From assembly GCA_030039005.1 (NCBI GenBank), contig JASHQT010000277.1:1-9814 (forward strand): DNA of 9,814 nt, given 5' to 3'. The position numbers and the translations under genes were made by a program. Below, piece after piece: positions 1-6,860 of the stretch (the first letter of the stretch is position 1; every line of letters begins with the position of its first letter). The notes beneath the pieces are model-generated. The model was given only the letters and a program-made list of their open reading frames with translations. It did not search any database and was not told where the DNA came from. The stretch is from Bryobacteraceae bacterium. GTDB taxonomy: Bacteria > Acidobacteriota > Terriglobia > Bryobacterales > Bryobacteraceae.

Positions 1-27
1 CCCTGGGGATGCCTCACAATAACGAAA

Positions 28-51
28 GCCCCGGCGATTTCGCGCCGGGGC
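28..51 (-). terminator. Hairpin terminator downstream of pal
   Basis: A perfect 9-bp GC-rich stem (28-36 paired with 43-51) encloses a 6-base loop. It starts 29 bases past the pal stop. Read on the minus strand, the hairpin is followed by CTTTCGTTATTG, which is T-rich but not a clean T-tract. A second small perfect stem (53-56 with 61-64, loop ATTC) lies between it and the gene. Position and shape fit an intrinsic terminator for the leftward pal transcript. The weak T-run leaves some doubt. Confidence 0.6.
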
Positions 52-79
52 CCCGCATTCGCGGATTGAGGAGGGGGAA

Positions 80-667
80 TTAGTTGGCCTGCGCCTGCGT
101 GATGTGGGTGCGGCGATTCTTCTGCCAGCAATCTTCGTTGTGCTCGGTGCACACCGGCTTTTCCTTGCCGTAGCTGATGGTCGCCAGCTGATTGCTCGGC
201 AGGCCCAGGCTGGACAGATATTCCTTGGTCTGCTTGGCGCGCGCATCGCCCAGCGCCATGTTGTACTCATCCGATCCGCGCTCGTCGGCGTAGCCTGCCA
301 CCGTGAGCTTGAAGTCCGGATACTGCTTGATGATGTCGGCCAGCGTTTGCGCGTCTTTCTTCAGAGCAGCTTCGGCGTCCGGCCGCAGATCGTGCTTGTT
401 GTAATCGAAGTAAGCATCCTGAATGCGGTTCAACAGTTCCTGGATCGTCGCACGCGTGGCGGCGTCAGGGTACTTGGACCGCGGAGTAGTGGCCGCCGGG
501 GTGTAGGGCGTGCTCTGTGCAGGCGCCGGCCTCGACGACGGAGTGTTGGACGCGGTCTGCACCGGAGCCGGCGGCGGCGGAGCCTTCGCGGCCACCTTCT
601 TCGCACAACCGGCAAATGTTAGAGAGAGCGCTGTCAGGGCCGCGCCCGCCAGAATTCTAGGAATCAT
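80..667 (-). CDS. pal: Peptidoglycan-associated lipoprotein Pal (OmpA-family)
   Basis: This 195-residue protein tethers the outer membrane to peptidoglycan and is normally the partner of the Tol system. Residues 1-20 form a lipoprotein signal peptide ending in a lipobox-like LTFAGC, so Cys21 should be lipidated; Phe at -3 is slightly atypical. Residues 22-65 are a Pro/Ala/Thr-rich flexible linker. Residues about 84-189 are an OmpA-like domain with the Pal signature GYADERGSDEYN. Asp128 and Arg143 sit where the diaminopimelate-binding residues of Pal lie, and the domain ends in the usual NRR motif (184-186). Two cysteines (173, 180) could form a disulfide. The start is well supported: AGGAGG (674-679 on the complement) lies six bases upstream. 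The gene appears monocistronic, with a terminator behind it and a divergent kinase gene in front. No tolB or ybgF/cpoB homologue is visible in the window. Another OmpA-family lipoprotein is possible, but the sequence fits Pal best. Confidence 0.9.
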   Translation of the reverse strand: MIPRILAGAALTALSLTFAGCAKKVAAKAPPPPAPVQTASNTPSSRPAPAQSTPYTPAATTPRSKYPDAATRATIQELLNRIQDAYFDYNKHDLRPDAEAALKKDAQTLADIIKQYPDFKLTVAGYADERGSDEYNMALGDARAKQTKEYLSSLGLPSNQLATISYGKEKPVCTEHNEDCWQKNRRTHITQAQAN

Positions 668-784
668 CCAAAGCCTCCTAAGCTTTTGTATTTACAGAAT
701 AACGACGGGTAACCCCGGAAAAGAATCCCGTTGGAACTGTATTTCCCCATATGACGTTCCCTTAATGCAGGCCCCGCCGGCCCC

Positions 785-812
785 AATACAGGATGGACGC
801 GATTCCCGTATT
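785..812. promoter_or_regulatory. Inverted repeat upstream of the kinase gene
   Basis: The arms AATACaGGA (785-793) and TCCcGTATT (804-812) are complementary except for one A/C mismatch, around a 10-base centre. The repeat lies in the 171-to-237-base divergent spacer between pal and the kinase, ending 26 bases before the ATG at 839 and 92 before the one at 905. It could be an operator or an RNA stem in the leader. It lacks a T-tract, so a terminator is unlikely. The rest of the spacer shows no promoter I can call with confidence, and function here is inference. Confidence 0.35.
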
Positions 813-904
813 CATGTTGCGGTTCTACCTTAGAGAAGATGTGGTTTCGTTCCGCCACGGAGCTACCGGCACGTCAAACCGCGGCCCGCTACACTAAGAA
901 AGGC

Positions 905-2362
905 ATGCGGCAGCGTCCGGGAGTGGTTCTTGTGGCTGGATTTGGCGGCCTACTGCTCATCATGGCGGCAGCCGAAACGGGCGCCTTGTGGTTCCTCAAT
1001 AGCCTGCGCCAAAACGACACCACGTTACAGGCACGGTTCCTGGCACGAAATCGCACCCTGGAGCGGATCCGGTCTGATATTTATCTCTCAGGCACTGTGG
1101 TGCGGGACGCCCTCCTCGCGCCGGAACAGGCCTTCGCACAGGCGCAATTGGCTGCTCTCGACGGGCTGCGGCGCGATTCCCAGCTCGCGCTCGCGAGCTA
1201 CGCCGAAGCGCTCGAGCCGGAGGAAGCCGCACCGTTTCAGGACCTGCGGTCCCAGATCGAGGCGTACTGGAAAGTGCTAGATCGCACTTGGGCCTGGACC
1301 GGCCAAGACCGCGGAAGATACCGCGATGCCTTTTTTTATGAAGAACTGGTGCCCCGGCGCACCTCCATGTTGCAGATTGCCGACCGTATTGAGGCGCTGA
1401 ATGAAGACGCCTTGCGGCGCGGCGATGCGAAACTGGGCGACCTGTTTGGAAGGCTGCAGCTCGGGTTGCTGGCGATGATCGCCGTGACGCTAATCGGCGG
1501 CGCCACGCTCGCCGCTTGCACGATTTTTCACATCCTGAAGCTGGAAGGCGAAGTCCACGAGCGGCTGGCCGACACTGTGCACGCGCGCGCGATCCTCCAG
1601 GAGCTTTCCGCGCGCTTGGTGCGCGCCCAGGAAGACGAGCGCCGGGCGCTTTCTCGCGAGCTGCACGATGAAGTGGGCCAGGCGTTTTCGGCGGTGCTGA
1701 TGGAAGCCGAAAATCTTCTCGACCTGGATCCCGCGCCCGAGGTCCGCTGTCACCTGGATTCCATCCGCGGCGTAGCCGAAAAAGGCATGAACGAGATTCG
1801 CAATATGGCGCTGTTGTTGCGCCCGTCCATGCTGGACGATTTCGGGTTGTTGCCGGCGCTGGAGTGGCAGGCGCGCGAGATCGGCAAACGCACCGGCCTG
1901 CGCATCCAGGTGGCCAATGAACTGGGGGCCGAAATGTCCGGCGAGCTGCCAGAGGAACACAAAACCTGCGTGTATCGCGTGGTGCAGGAGGCTCTCAACA
2001 ACTGCGCGCAGCACGCCCAGGCCAGCGCCGTGCAGGTGCGCGTGGTGCAACAGGACGGCCAAATCCTGGTCAGCGTGCAGGACGACGGCAGCGGATTCGA
2101 TCCCCAGCGCGTCCGCGGATTGGGACTGCTCGGAATGGAAGAGCGCGCGCGGCACTTGGGCGGCACGTTCCACATCGATTCGCGGCCCGGGCGCGGCGCT
2201 CTGCTGCGCGTCACCTTGCCGCTGGCGGCGATCCCGGAAAGTTCTCCGCAGCCTGCCGCGAGGGATCAAATCCAGGCTGCCGCTGCGGCACCGGCGGAGA
2301 CCACCGATCTGGTATGGAACGGAGGTCTCGCGGATGGAGCCGATTCGCATATTGCTCGCTGA
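905..2362 (+). CDS. Membrane sensor histidine kinase (HisKA_3 / NarL-system type)
   Basis: An inner-membrane kinase of 485 residues that should autophosphorylate on histidine and pass phosphate to the regulator encoded next to it. In order: first membrane segment about residues 6-31; an extracytoplasmic helical sensor region about 32-182 resembling four-helix-bundle/CHASE3 modules; second membrane segment about 184-211; a short coiled linker; the HisKA_3 dimerisation box EDERRALSRELHDEVGQ with phospho-acceptor His254; then an HATPase_c domain with the N-box EALNNCAQHAQA (Asn366), G1 box DDGSGF (393-398) and G2 motif GLGLLGMEERA (405-415). An Ala/Pro-rich tail of about 45 residues follows. The frame is open back to an ATG at 839, giving 507 residues. 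I prefer 905 because it places the first membrane helix directly at the N-terminus, as is usual, but neither ATG has a well-spaced ribosome-binding site. The ligand cannot be read from sequence. Confidence 0.92.
   Translation: MRQRPGVVLVAGFGGLLLIMAAAETGALWFLNSLRQNDTTLQARFLARNRTLERIRSDIYLSGTVVRDALLAPEQAFAQAQLAALDGLRRDSQLALASYAEALEPEEAAPFQDLRSQIEAYWKVLDRTWAWTGQDRGRYRDAFFYEELVPRRTSMLQIADRIEALNEDALRRGDAKLGDLFGRLQLGLLAMIAVTLIGGATLAACTIFHILKLEGEVHERLADTVHARAILQELSARLVRAQEDERRALSRELHDEVGQAFSAVLMEAENLLDLDPAPEVRCHLDSIRGVAEKGMNEIRNMALLLRPSMLDDFGLLPALEWQAREIGKRTGLRIQVANELGAEMSGELPEEHKTCVYRVVQEALNNCAQHAQASAVQVRVVQQDGQILVSVQDDGSGFDPQRVRGLGLLGMEERARHLGGTFHIDSRPGRGALLRVTLPLAAIPESSPQPAARDQIQAAAAAPAETTDLVWNGGLADGADSHIAR
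2321..2325 (+). promoter_or_regulatory. Ribosome-binding site of the response regulator inside the kinase gene
   Basis: GGAGG lies eight bases before the ATG at 2334, within the last codons of the kinase. It fixes the regulator start and shows the two genes are translationally coupled. The much longer open frame running back to 1917 is only read-through of the kinase sequence in another frame. Confidence 0.75.
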
Positions 2363-2984
2363 CGATCACAACATCCTCCGCGACGGCATGCGATTATTAC
2401 TCGAGCGCCAACCCGGTTTCGTCGTGGTGGGAGAAGCGGCCGACGGTCGAGAAACCCTGCGCTTGGCCCAGGAGCAGCATCCCGACGTCGTGGTGATGGA
2501 CATCGCCATGCCCAACATGAACGGCATCGAGGCCACGCGCCGTATCGTCGAACAACACCCCCACATCGGCGTCGTCATCCTGAGCATGCATCACGACGAG
2601 AGTTACGTCATCCGGTCGCTCAAGGCCGGCGCTCGCGCCTATTTGCTGAAGGACGCCGTCAAAGCCGAACTGATTCTCGCCATCGAGGCCGTGATGGACG
2701 GGCGCTCCTTTTTCAGCCCCAAGGTCAGCCGGATCTTGCAGGAAGATTATTTCCAGGCGCTCGGCCGCAAGGACGTCGATTCCAGCTACGAACTCCTCAC
2801 CGACCGTGAGCGCGAGATTCTGCAAATGATCGCCGAGGGCAAGACCAACAAAGAAGTCGCCAATACGTTGAATCTCAGCCTCTACACCGTCGATACGCAC
2901 CGCACGCACATCTTGCAGAAGCTCAATCTGCACAGTGTTCCGGAACTGATCCTGTATGCGGTGCGCAAGGGAATCATTTCCTGA
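2334..2984 (+). CDS. NarL/FixJ-family response regulator (REC + LuxR-type HTH)
   Basis: A cytoplasmic, DNA-binding transcription factor of 216 residues. The receiver domain (about 4-120) has the acidic pair Asp10/Asp11, the phospho-acceptor Asp56 in VVVMDIAMP, Ser84 and Lys106, so all key residues are present. After a linker, a GerE/LuxR helix-turn-helix domain (about 154-216) begins LLTDREREILQMIAEGKTNK and carries the typical VDTHRTHILQKL recognition-helix region. The gene overlaps the kinase by 29 bases and has its own GGAGG, so the pair forms one operon and almost certainly one phosphorelay. Targets are unknown; no clear binding site can be assigned, although the inverted repeat at 785-812 is a candidate for autoregulation. 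The stop lies only 16 bases from the stop of the convergent peptidase gene. Confidence 0.95.
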   Translation: MEPIRILLADDHNILRDGMRLLLERQPGFVVVGEAADGRETLRLAQEQHPDVVVMDIAMPNMNGIEATRRIVEQHPHIGVVILSMHHDESYVIRSLKAGARAYLLKDAVKAELILAIEAVMDGRSFFSPKVSRILQEDYFQALGRKDVDSSYELLTDREREILQMIAEGKTNKEVANTLNLSLYTVDTHRTHILQKLNLHSVPELILYAVRKGIIS

Positions 2985-3000
2985 AGCCTCGAGCGAGCGC

Positions 3001-5853
3001 TCAGTTCGTCACCGTCAGATTGGCCGGAGGACTGGACACGCCGGCTACCGACACCACCACCGGCTGCACGCCGGATGGGGTATTGGCTGGAACCTGATAG
3101 TTGATTTGAGTGACTCCCACCAATCCCGCGGGGACGCCGATAAACTCGATGTTCGCTTTCTGCCCGCCTACCGTGACCGTCACCGGAAGATTGGGCTTCG
3201 GCAGTTGGTCGAGTGGAGTTCCGGAAGCCGGCGCGGCGCCATCGGCAACCGAAGGCGAAATCTGGCCGTCGCCCGTGATGAACAGCGTCGTCACTTGCCC
3301 CGCCGCGGCGCTCGAAAAGGGAGCCGCCGGCGCGCCATTGGTCATGAAGATCCCGGGCGCGACGGCTGCAATCTGGATCGTGTAGTTGTTCGAGTTGGCG
3401 TAGGGATTCCCCACCACTAGCGTGGCGTTCCCGGTCTGGGTTTCGTAGGGGATCTGCAGATTCACCTGATTGGGCGAAACATAATACAACGGAGTGGGAA
3501 CGCCGTTCACCGACGCTTCAAACCCGGCGAGATATTGGGGTAAAGGAAGCGCGCCCGCCGCTTGCACGAAATCTCCCAGCGCTGCGCCGTAGACGCTCAC
3601 AATCATCCCGGGAGCGAACGATACCTGGCCCGAAGCCGCATTGCTGACCCCGCCGATCGAAAGCGAAATTTGCGCGCTTTCGAACGGAATGGTCAACCGC
3701 TCGGACCACTTCGTGCCGCTCGCGTCCATGCCGCTGAACTCAAACGCCACATTCGCGGGGACGGCGAGCGTGGCAAATCCCAGCCCGGTCGACGAAATCG
3801 ACCCGCCCGCGGCAATCTGCGTTGTTCCAAAAACCGTGCCGGGATTATAGCTCTGGCCGTTGATGGTAAAGCCGGTCAGCGTGGTAGCGATTCCATTTTC
3901 CTCGGTGAGCGTGATTGTGAACGTCCACCTCAATCCGCTCGCATTGGGCGCGTGCTCGAACACGGGATTCTGGTCAATCGAGGGAACTACCGCGGAGGTC
4001 GTCGGCGCTGCGACGGACCACTGGTGAACGAGATTGTAGACATCCACGGATCCCAGGCCCGTGGCGAGATCGTACGCCACGGCGGCATCGTACCCAAGAG
4101 CGCCAGTCGTGCACTCGCTTACTTCAGCGACCAGCGTCACGATCTCCGGAGAACCGGGTACGCACGGCACGATATTACTGCCCACGGTCACGTCATGAAA
4201 CGCGGCCGGCGAAGACACTCCATTTTGCTTCGCGGCCATTCGGTATAGCGTCGGATTGATATTGCCCAGCCCCGGCTGCTTTTGGGCGCCGGAGGAGACC
4301 AGATATTGATTGAGCAGTGTGACAATGCCCGCCATCTCGGGCGCGGCGAACGACGTCCCGCCGTAGATCTGCATCGAGCCGCTGGTGTAAACGAAGTACC
4401 CGTCATGATCGGGCGAAGCCGCGAGCGCGAGGTCGGGAACGTTGCGGAATCCGGTGGTGGGAACTCCGGGCCCGGTCTGCCAGACCGGCTGCGGAAAAAA
4501 AAGGCTGGTTCCCCCGCCCGTGGCCGCGAGTCCTCCGCCGAGGTTCGTATCGTTCCACGCCATTTCCGGAATATAGGACAGCGCGGACGCTCCGTTGGCT
4601 GTGTTGGTGCTGCTCCAATAAGAGCCGCGGCCTTCGTTGAATTCCGTGCCGCCCATGGACGTGACTTCCGGAATGCTGCCGGGCTCATCGACCGCCAAGC
4701 CGTCCTCCGCGATAGTCGCGTCCTGGTCTTCGCAATCCGCCGCGCCGCTGTCTCCCGCCGCCGCCATCCACGTGATCCCTTCCGCATTCCCCTGCTGCGC
4801 CCATCCGCGGTATGTGGGCAGATCCACCAGGTCGCCGTCTTCGCAGATGCCATAGCTCATGGTGATCACGGATGCGTAGTCCTGATCGATGGCATATTGC
4901 ACCGAATTGTCCACGTCAACAGAATTCACGTAAATGATCCTTGCTTCCCGCGCCACCGAGCCGGACCACTCGATGTCCAGGTCGGCTTCCGGCAGGTCGC
5001 TCGCACTGACGCCGGGATCGCCGAAGCCGGGCACCAGGATCTGTTGGACGTTGATGGCGGGCAAATTGAAGTGGCTGCGGAACGCTTGAATATCGGAAAC
5101 GTTGATGTCGGTCTGCCCCACCACTACCAGGCTCTGGCCCGTACCGTTAATGCCCGCGCTGTAGAGCGGCGCAACATCGTAAATGGTGGCAAAGTCGTCC
5201 GGCGCAATCTGATGCCGGCCGTTCGTCGTGTTCCGCGGACCAAGTCCCTGCTGCAGGCTGCGCGGCTTGAGCCGGTAATTGTTCAGCCCCCGGATGCCGC
5301 GCACGAGCCCCAAGAGCGCGGCCGGGACGGAGGGATTCGCTGTGTTCGCGTAATGCACTTCTCCGTTCTCGACGAATTGGTGAACGGGCGTGTGAAAGGC
5401 GCGTTCCACCTGCCCGGCGGTGCCGCTGAACAGGATCCACGCGCGGCTGCGCGCCACCTGTTGCACGGTGAAACCTTCCGAGCGCAGCCACGCCGTGATG
5501 CGGCCGATGTCGCCGGGGCTAGCGCCGAACCGGTCAGCGTACTGTTCGGGCGTCAGCCATTTGTGAAACTCGGGCGAAGAAGGGTTTTGTTGGTTGGCGA
5601 GCAATTGATCGAGAGCGCTCTGCTGGCTCGCCGACGGCTTTAATTCCAGCGTCATGCCAGGCATCGGAAACGATGCAGGCACCGCGCCTCGATCAAACTT
5701 AGGGACTGCCCGCGGCGTCGTGCCGCCCGGCAATTCGACGGTCTTGCTGTTGTCGATCGGCCCGGCAAGGCGATCCGGCTGGGCACTGAGCGTGGGTGCA
5801 AGCAGCGTGGCCGCAAACAAGCAGGCGAGCCAGAGAAGAAAAATCCGTCGCAT
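3001..5853 (-). CDS. Secreted sedolisin-type (S53) serine-carboxyl peptidase with Solibacter-type C-terminal domain
   Basis: A large exported protease of 950 residues, probably acting on proteins at acidic pH outside the cytoplasm. Residues 1-24 are a signal peptide (MRR, hydrophobic core, cleavage near LSA-Q). About 60-200 is a pro-kumamolisin activation domain (ending near GLNNYRLKPR). About 215-612 is the S53 catalytic domain: Glu289 and Asp293 in LPEADLDIEWSG, the oxyanion Asp368 in AAAGDSGA, and the nucleophile Ser501 in GGTSFAAPEMAG. The calcium-site elements FHDVTVGSN (552-560) and YDLATGLGS (594-602) follow. About 617-728 is a beta-rich, Ig-like linker, and 729-948 matches my recollection of TIGR03437, a beta-rich C-terminal domain of Solibacter exoproteins. 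The catalytic set is complete, so the enzyme should be active. The stretch before YDLATGLGS contains an extra GYDAAVA. The start is fixed by the signal peptide even though no good ribosome-binding site precedes it. Confidence 0.93.
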   Translation of the reverse strand: MRRIFLLWLACLFAATLLAPTLSAQPDRLAGPIDNSKTVELPGGTTPRAVPKFDRGAVPASFPMPGMTLELKPSASQQSALDQLLANQQNPSSPEFHKWLTPEQYADRFGASPGDIGRITAWLRSEGFTVQQVARSRAWILFSGTAGQVERAFHTPVHQFVENGEVHYANTANPSVPAALLGLVRGIRGLNNYRLKPRSLQQGLGPRNTTNGRHQIAPDDFATIYDVAPLYSAGINGTGQSLVVVGQTDINVSDIQAFRSHFNLPAINVQQILVPGFGDPGVSASDLPEADLDIEWSGSVAREARIIYVNSVDVDNSVQYAIDQDYASVITMSYGICEDGDLVDLPTYRGWAQQGNAEGITWMAAAGDSGAADCEDQDATIAEDGLAVDEPGSIPEVTSMGGTEFNEGRGSYWSSTNTANGASALSYIPEMAWNDTNLGGGLAATGGGTSLFFPQPVWQTGPGVPTTGFRNVPDLALAASPDHDGYFVYTSGSMQIYGGTSFAAPEMAGIVTLLNQYLVSSGAQKQPGLGNINPTLYRMAAKQNGVSSPAAFHDVTVGSNIVPCVPGSPEIVTLVAEVSECTTGALGYDAAVAYDLATGLGSVDVYNLVHQWSVAAPTTSAVVPSIDQNPVFEHAPNASGLRWTFTITLTEENGIATTLTGFTINGQSYNPGTVFGTTQIAAGGSISSTGLGFATLAVPANVAFEFSGMDASGTKWSERLTIPFESAQISLSIGGVSNAASGQVSFAPGMIVSVYGAALGDFVQAAGALPLPQYLAGFEASVNGVPTPLYYVSPNQVNLQIPYETQTGNATLVVGNPYANSNNYTIQIAAVAPGIFMTNGAPAAPFSSAAAGQVTTLFITGDGQISPSVADGAAPASGTPLDQLPKPNLPVTVTVGGQKANIEFIGVPAGLVGVTQINYQVPANTPSGVQPVVVSVAGVSSPPANLTVTN

Positions 5854-5885
5854 CTAGACTTTTATCGTCGCATGTAGACTTTTAT
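5846..5885. repeat. 20-bp tandem duplication across the divergent start region
   Basis: Bases 5846-5865 and 5866-5885 are direct tandem copies that differ at a single position (C at 5854, G at 5874). The first copy contains the sedolisin start codon, on the complement at 5853-5851. The second copy carries the same ATG-CGA-CGA on the complement at 5873-5865, but there it runs straight into TAA, so the duplication has made a three-codon open frame (Met-Arg-Arg-stop) just ahead of the true start. Together the copies fill nearly all of the 37 bases between the two divergent genes. Confidence 0.85.
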
Positions 5886-5890
5886 GTAGG

Positions 5891-6826
5891 ATGAATCTTG
5901 TGAAAAGCTGGTTTCCACGGCGTTCACTGGCGCGGCAAATAACCACGTGTGCCGCTCCCCTGTTATTTGCTATGGCGCTTTCGCTTTCTCCCGCGAACGC
6001 ACTCTCGCCCTTCTCCGGCCGATGGGACTTGACCATTATGGCACCTCAGGGTTCGTACCCCTCCTGGATGCAATTCGCCGACGAAGACGGAATGCCGGCC
6101 GTGCGCGTGGTGGGACGCGTGGGCAGTGTTCATCCTGTCCAGAACGCGAAAGTAGACGCAACGCACTTGACGTTCGATGACGGCGGCCGCTGGGACATCA
6201 CGGTTCACGATGGGAAGCTGAGCGGACGAAGCCCCGCGGGCGAGTTGAGCGGTGTGCCGGCGCCGGCACTTGCGTCACAGCCCATCGCCGCCTGGAGCAA
6301 TCCGCAGCCGTTGTTCGATGGCCGCGACTTGAATGGATGGACCGCCGATAATCCCTCACGCAATCATTGGATCGCCGGCCATGGCGAGTTGCAAAACACC
6401 GAGGCCGGCGCCAATCTTCGCACCTCGCGCAACTTCAGCGACTTCAAGCTGCATATCGAATACAATTGCCCGCCCGGCGGAAACAGCGGCGTCTACCTGC
6501 GCGGCCGTTACGAAGTGCAAGTGGAGTACGAGCCCGAGGGGAAGAATGACGCCGCCCACTCCATGGGCTCCATCTACGGATTCCTTCCGCCGGCGGCCGA
6601 GGTCGCGCCACGCCCAGGGCAATGGGAAAGCTACGACGTGACGCTGGCCGGCCGCACCGTGACGGTGATTCGCGACGGCATCCTGATCATCGATCGCCGC
6701 GAAATTCCCGGCATCACCGGCGGCGCCATCGACAGCCACGAAGGCGCGCCCGGGCCGATCTACCTGCAAGGCGATCACTCGGGCGGCCTGAAGTACCGTA
6801 ACATCACCGTCTCGCTGCCGCGCTGA
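5891..6826 (+). CDS. Secreted DUF1080 / 3-keto-disaccharide hydrolase family protein
   Basis: An exported protein of 311 residues. Residues 1-37 form a signal peptide with an Arg/Lys-rich start (VKSWFPRRSLAR), a hydrophobic core and likely cleavage after SPANA. Residues about 40-128 are a small beta-rich module (FSGRWDLTIM...), a kind seen fused in front of DUF1080 domains. Residues about 135-309 are the DUF1080 (PF06439) concanavalin-like beta-sandwich, recognised from PLFDGRDLNGW, CPPGGNSGVYLRGRYEVQVEY, PGQWESYDV and YLQGDHSGGLKYRNI. Some members of the family hydrolyse 3-keto-glycosides; others may only bind carbohydrate, so the exact reaction is not settled. The start sits 37 bases from that of the divergent protease, and only an AGG touching the ATG precedes it, with no properly spaced ribosome-binding site. 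Export and neighbourhood suggest polysaccharide or glycoside use. Confidence 0.88.
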   Translation: MNLVKSWFPRRSLARQITTCAAPLLFAMALSLSPANALSPFSGRWDLTIMAPQGSYPSWMQFADEDGMPAVRVVGRVGSVHPVQNAKVDATHLTFDDGGRWDITVHDGKLSGRSPAGELSGVPAPALASQPIAAWSNPQPLFDGRDLNGWTADNPSRNHWIAGHGELQNTEAGANLRTSRNFSDFKLHIEYNCPPGGNSGVYLRGRYEVQVEYEPEGKNDAAHSMGSIYGFLPPAAEVAPRPGQWESYDVTLAGRTVTVIRDGILIIDRREIPGITGGAIDSHEGAPGPIYLQGDHSGGLKYRNITVSLPR

Positions 6827-6827
6827 G

Positions 6828-6860
6828 CACTGGGCGTTGATCACTGAGCGCTGTTCACTG
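6828..6860. repeat. Imperfect 14-bp direct repeats between convergent stops
   Basis: CACTGGGCGTTGAT (6828-6841) is followed immediately by CACTGAGCGCTGTT (6842-6855; three mismatches) and then by the first five bases of a third unit, CACTG (6856-6860). The block fills the 28 bases between the DUF1080 stop and the stop of the leftward small gene, and runs into the last codons of the latter. It contains the short palindromes TGATCA and AGCGCT but no strong hairpin. It may be a decayed intergenic repeat. Confidence 0.5.

Noticed and set aside
1917..2333. N-terminal extension of the response regulator in its own frame
   Set aside because: The translated extension is Arg/Cys/Ser-rich shadow of the kinase. 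The GGAGG-ATG at 2321-2336 and the receiver-domain start fix the true N-terminus.
1490..2350. A 286-codon minus-strand open frame opposite the histidine kinase
   Set aside because: It mirrors the conserved kinase domains, with no recognisable domain and no ribosome-binding site.
2981..3004. Possible bidirectional terminator between the convergent regulator and peptidase genes
   Set aside because: Only four pairs (CTGA with TCAG, containing both stop codons) plus a bulged two-pair extension can form, and there is no T-tract on either side.
4282..5643. A 453-codon plus-strand open frame opposite the peptidase
   Set aside because: It is antisense to a clearly conserved S53 catalytic domain, has an Arg/His-rich low-plausibility composition and no family signature. 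It is a GC-driven shadow.
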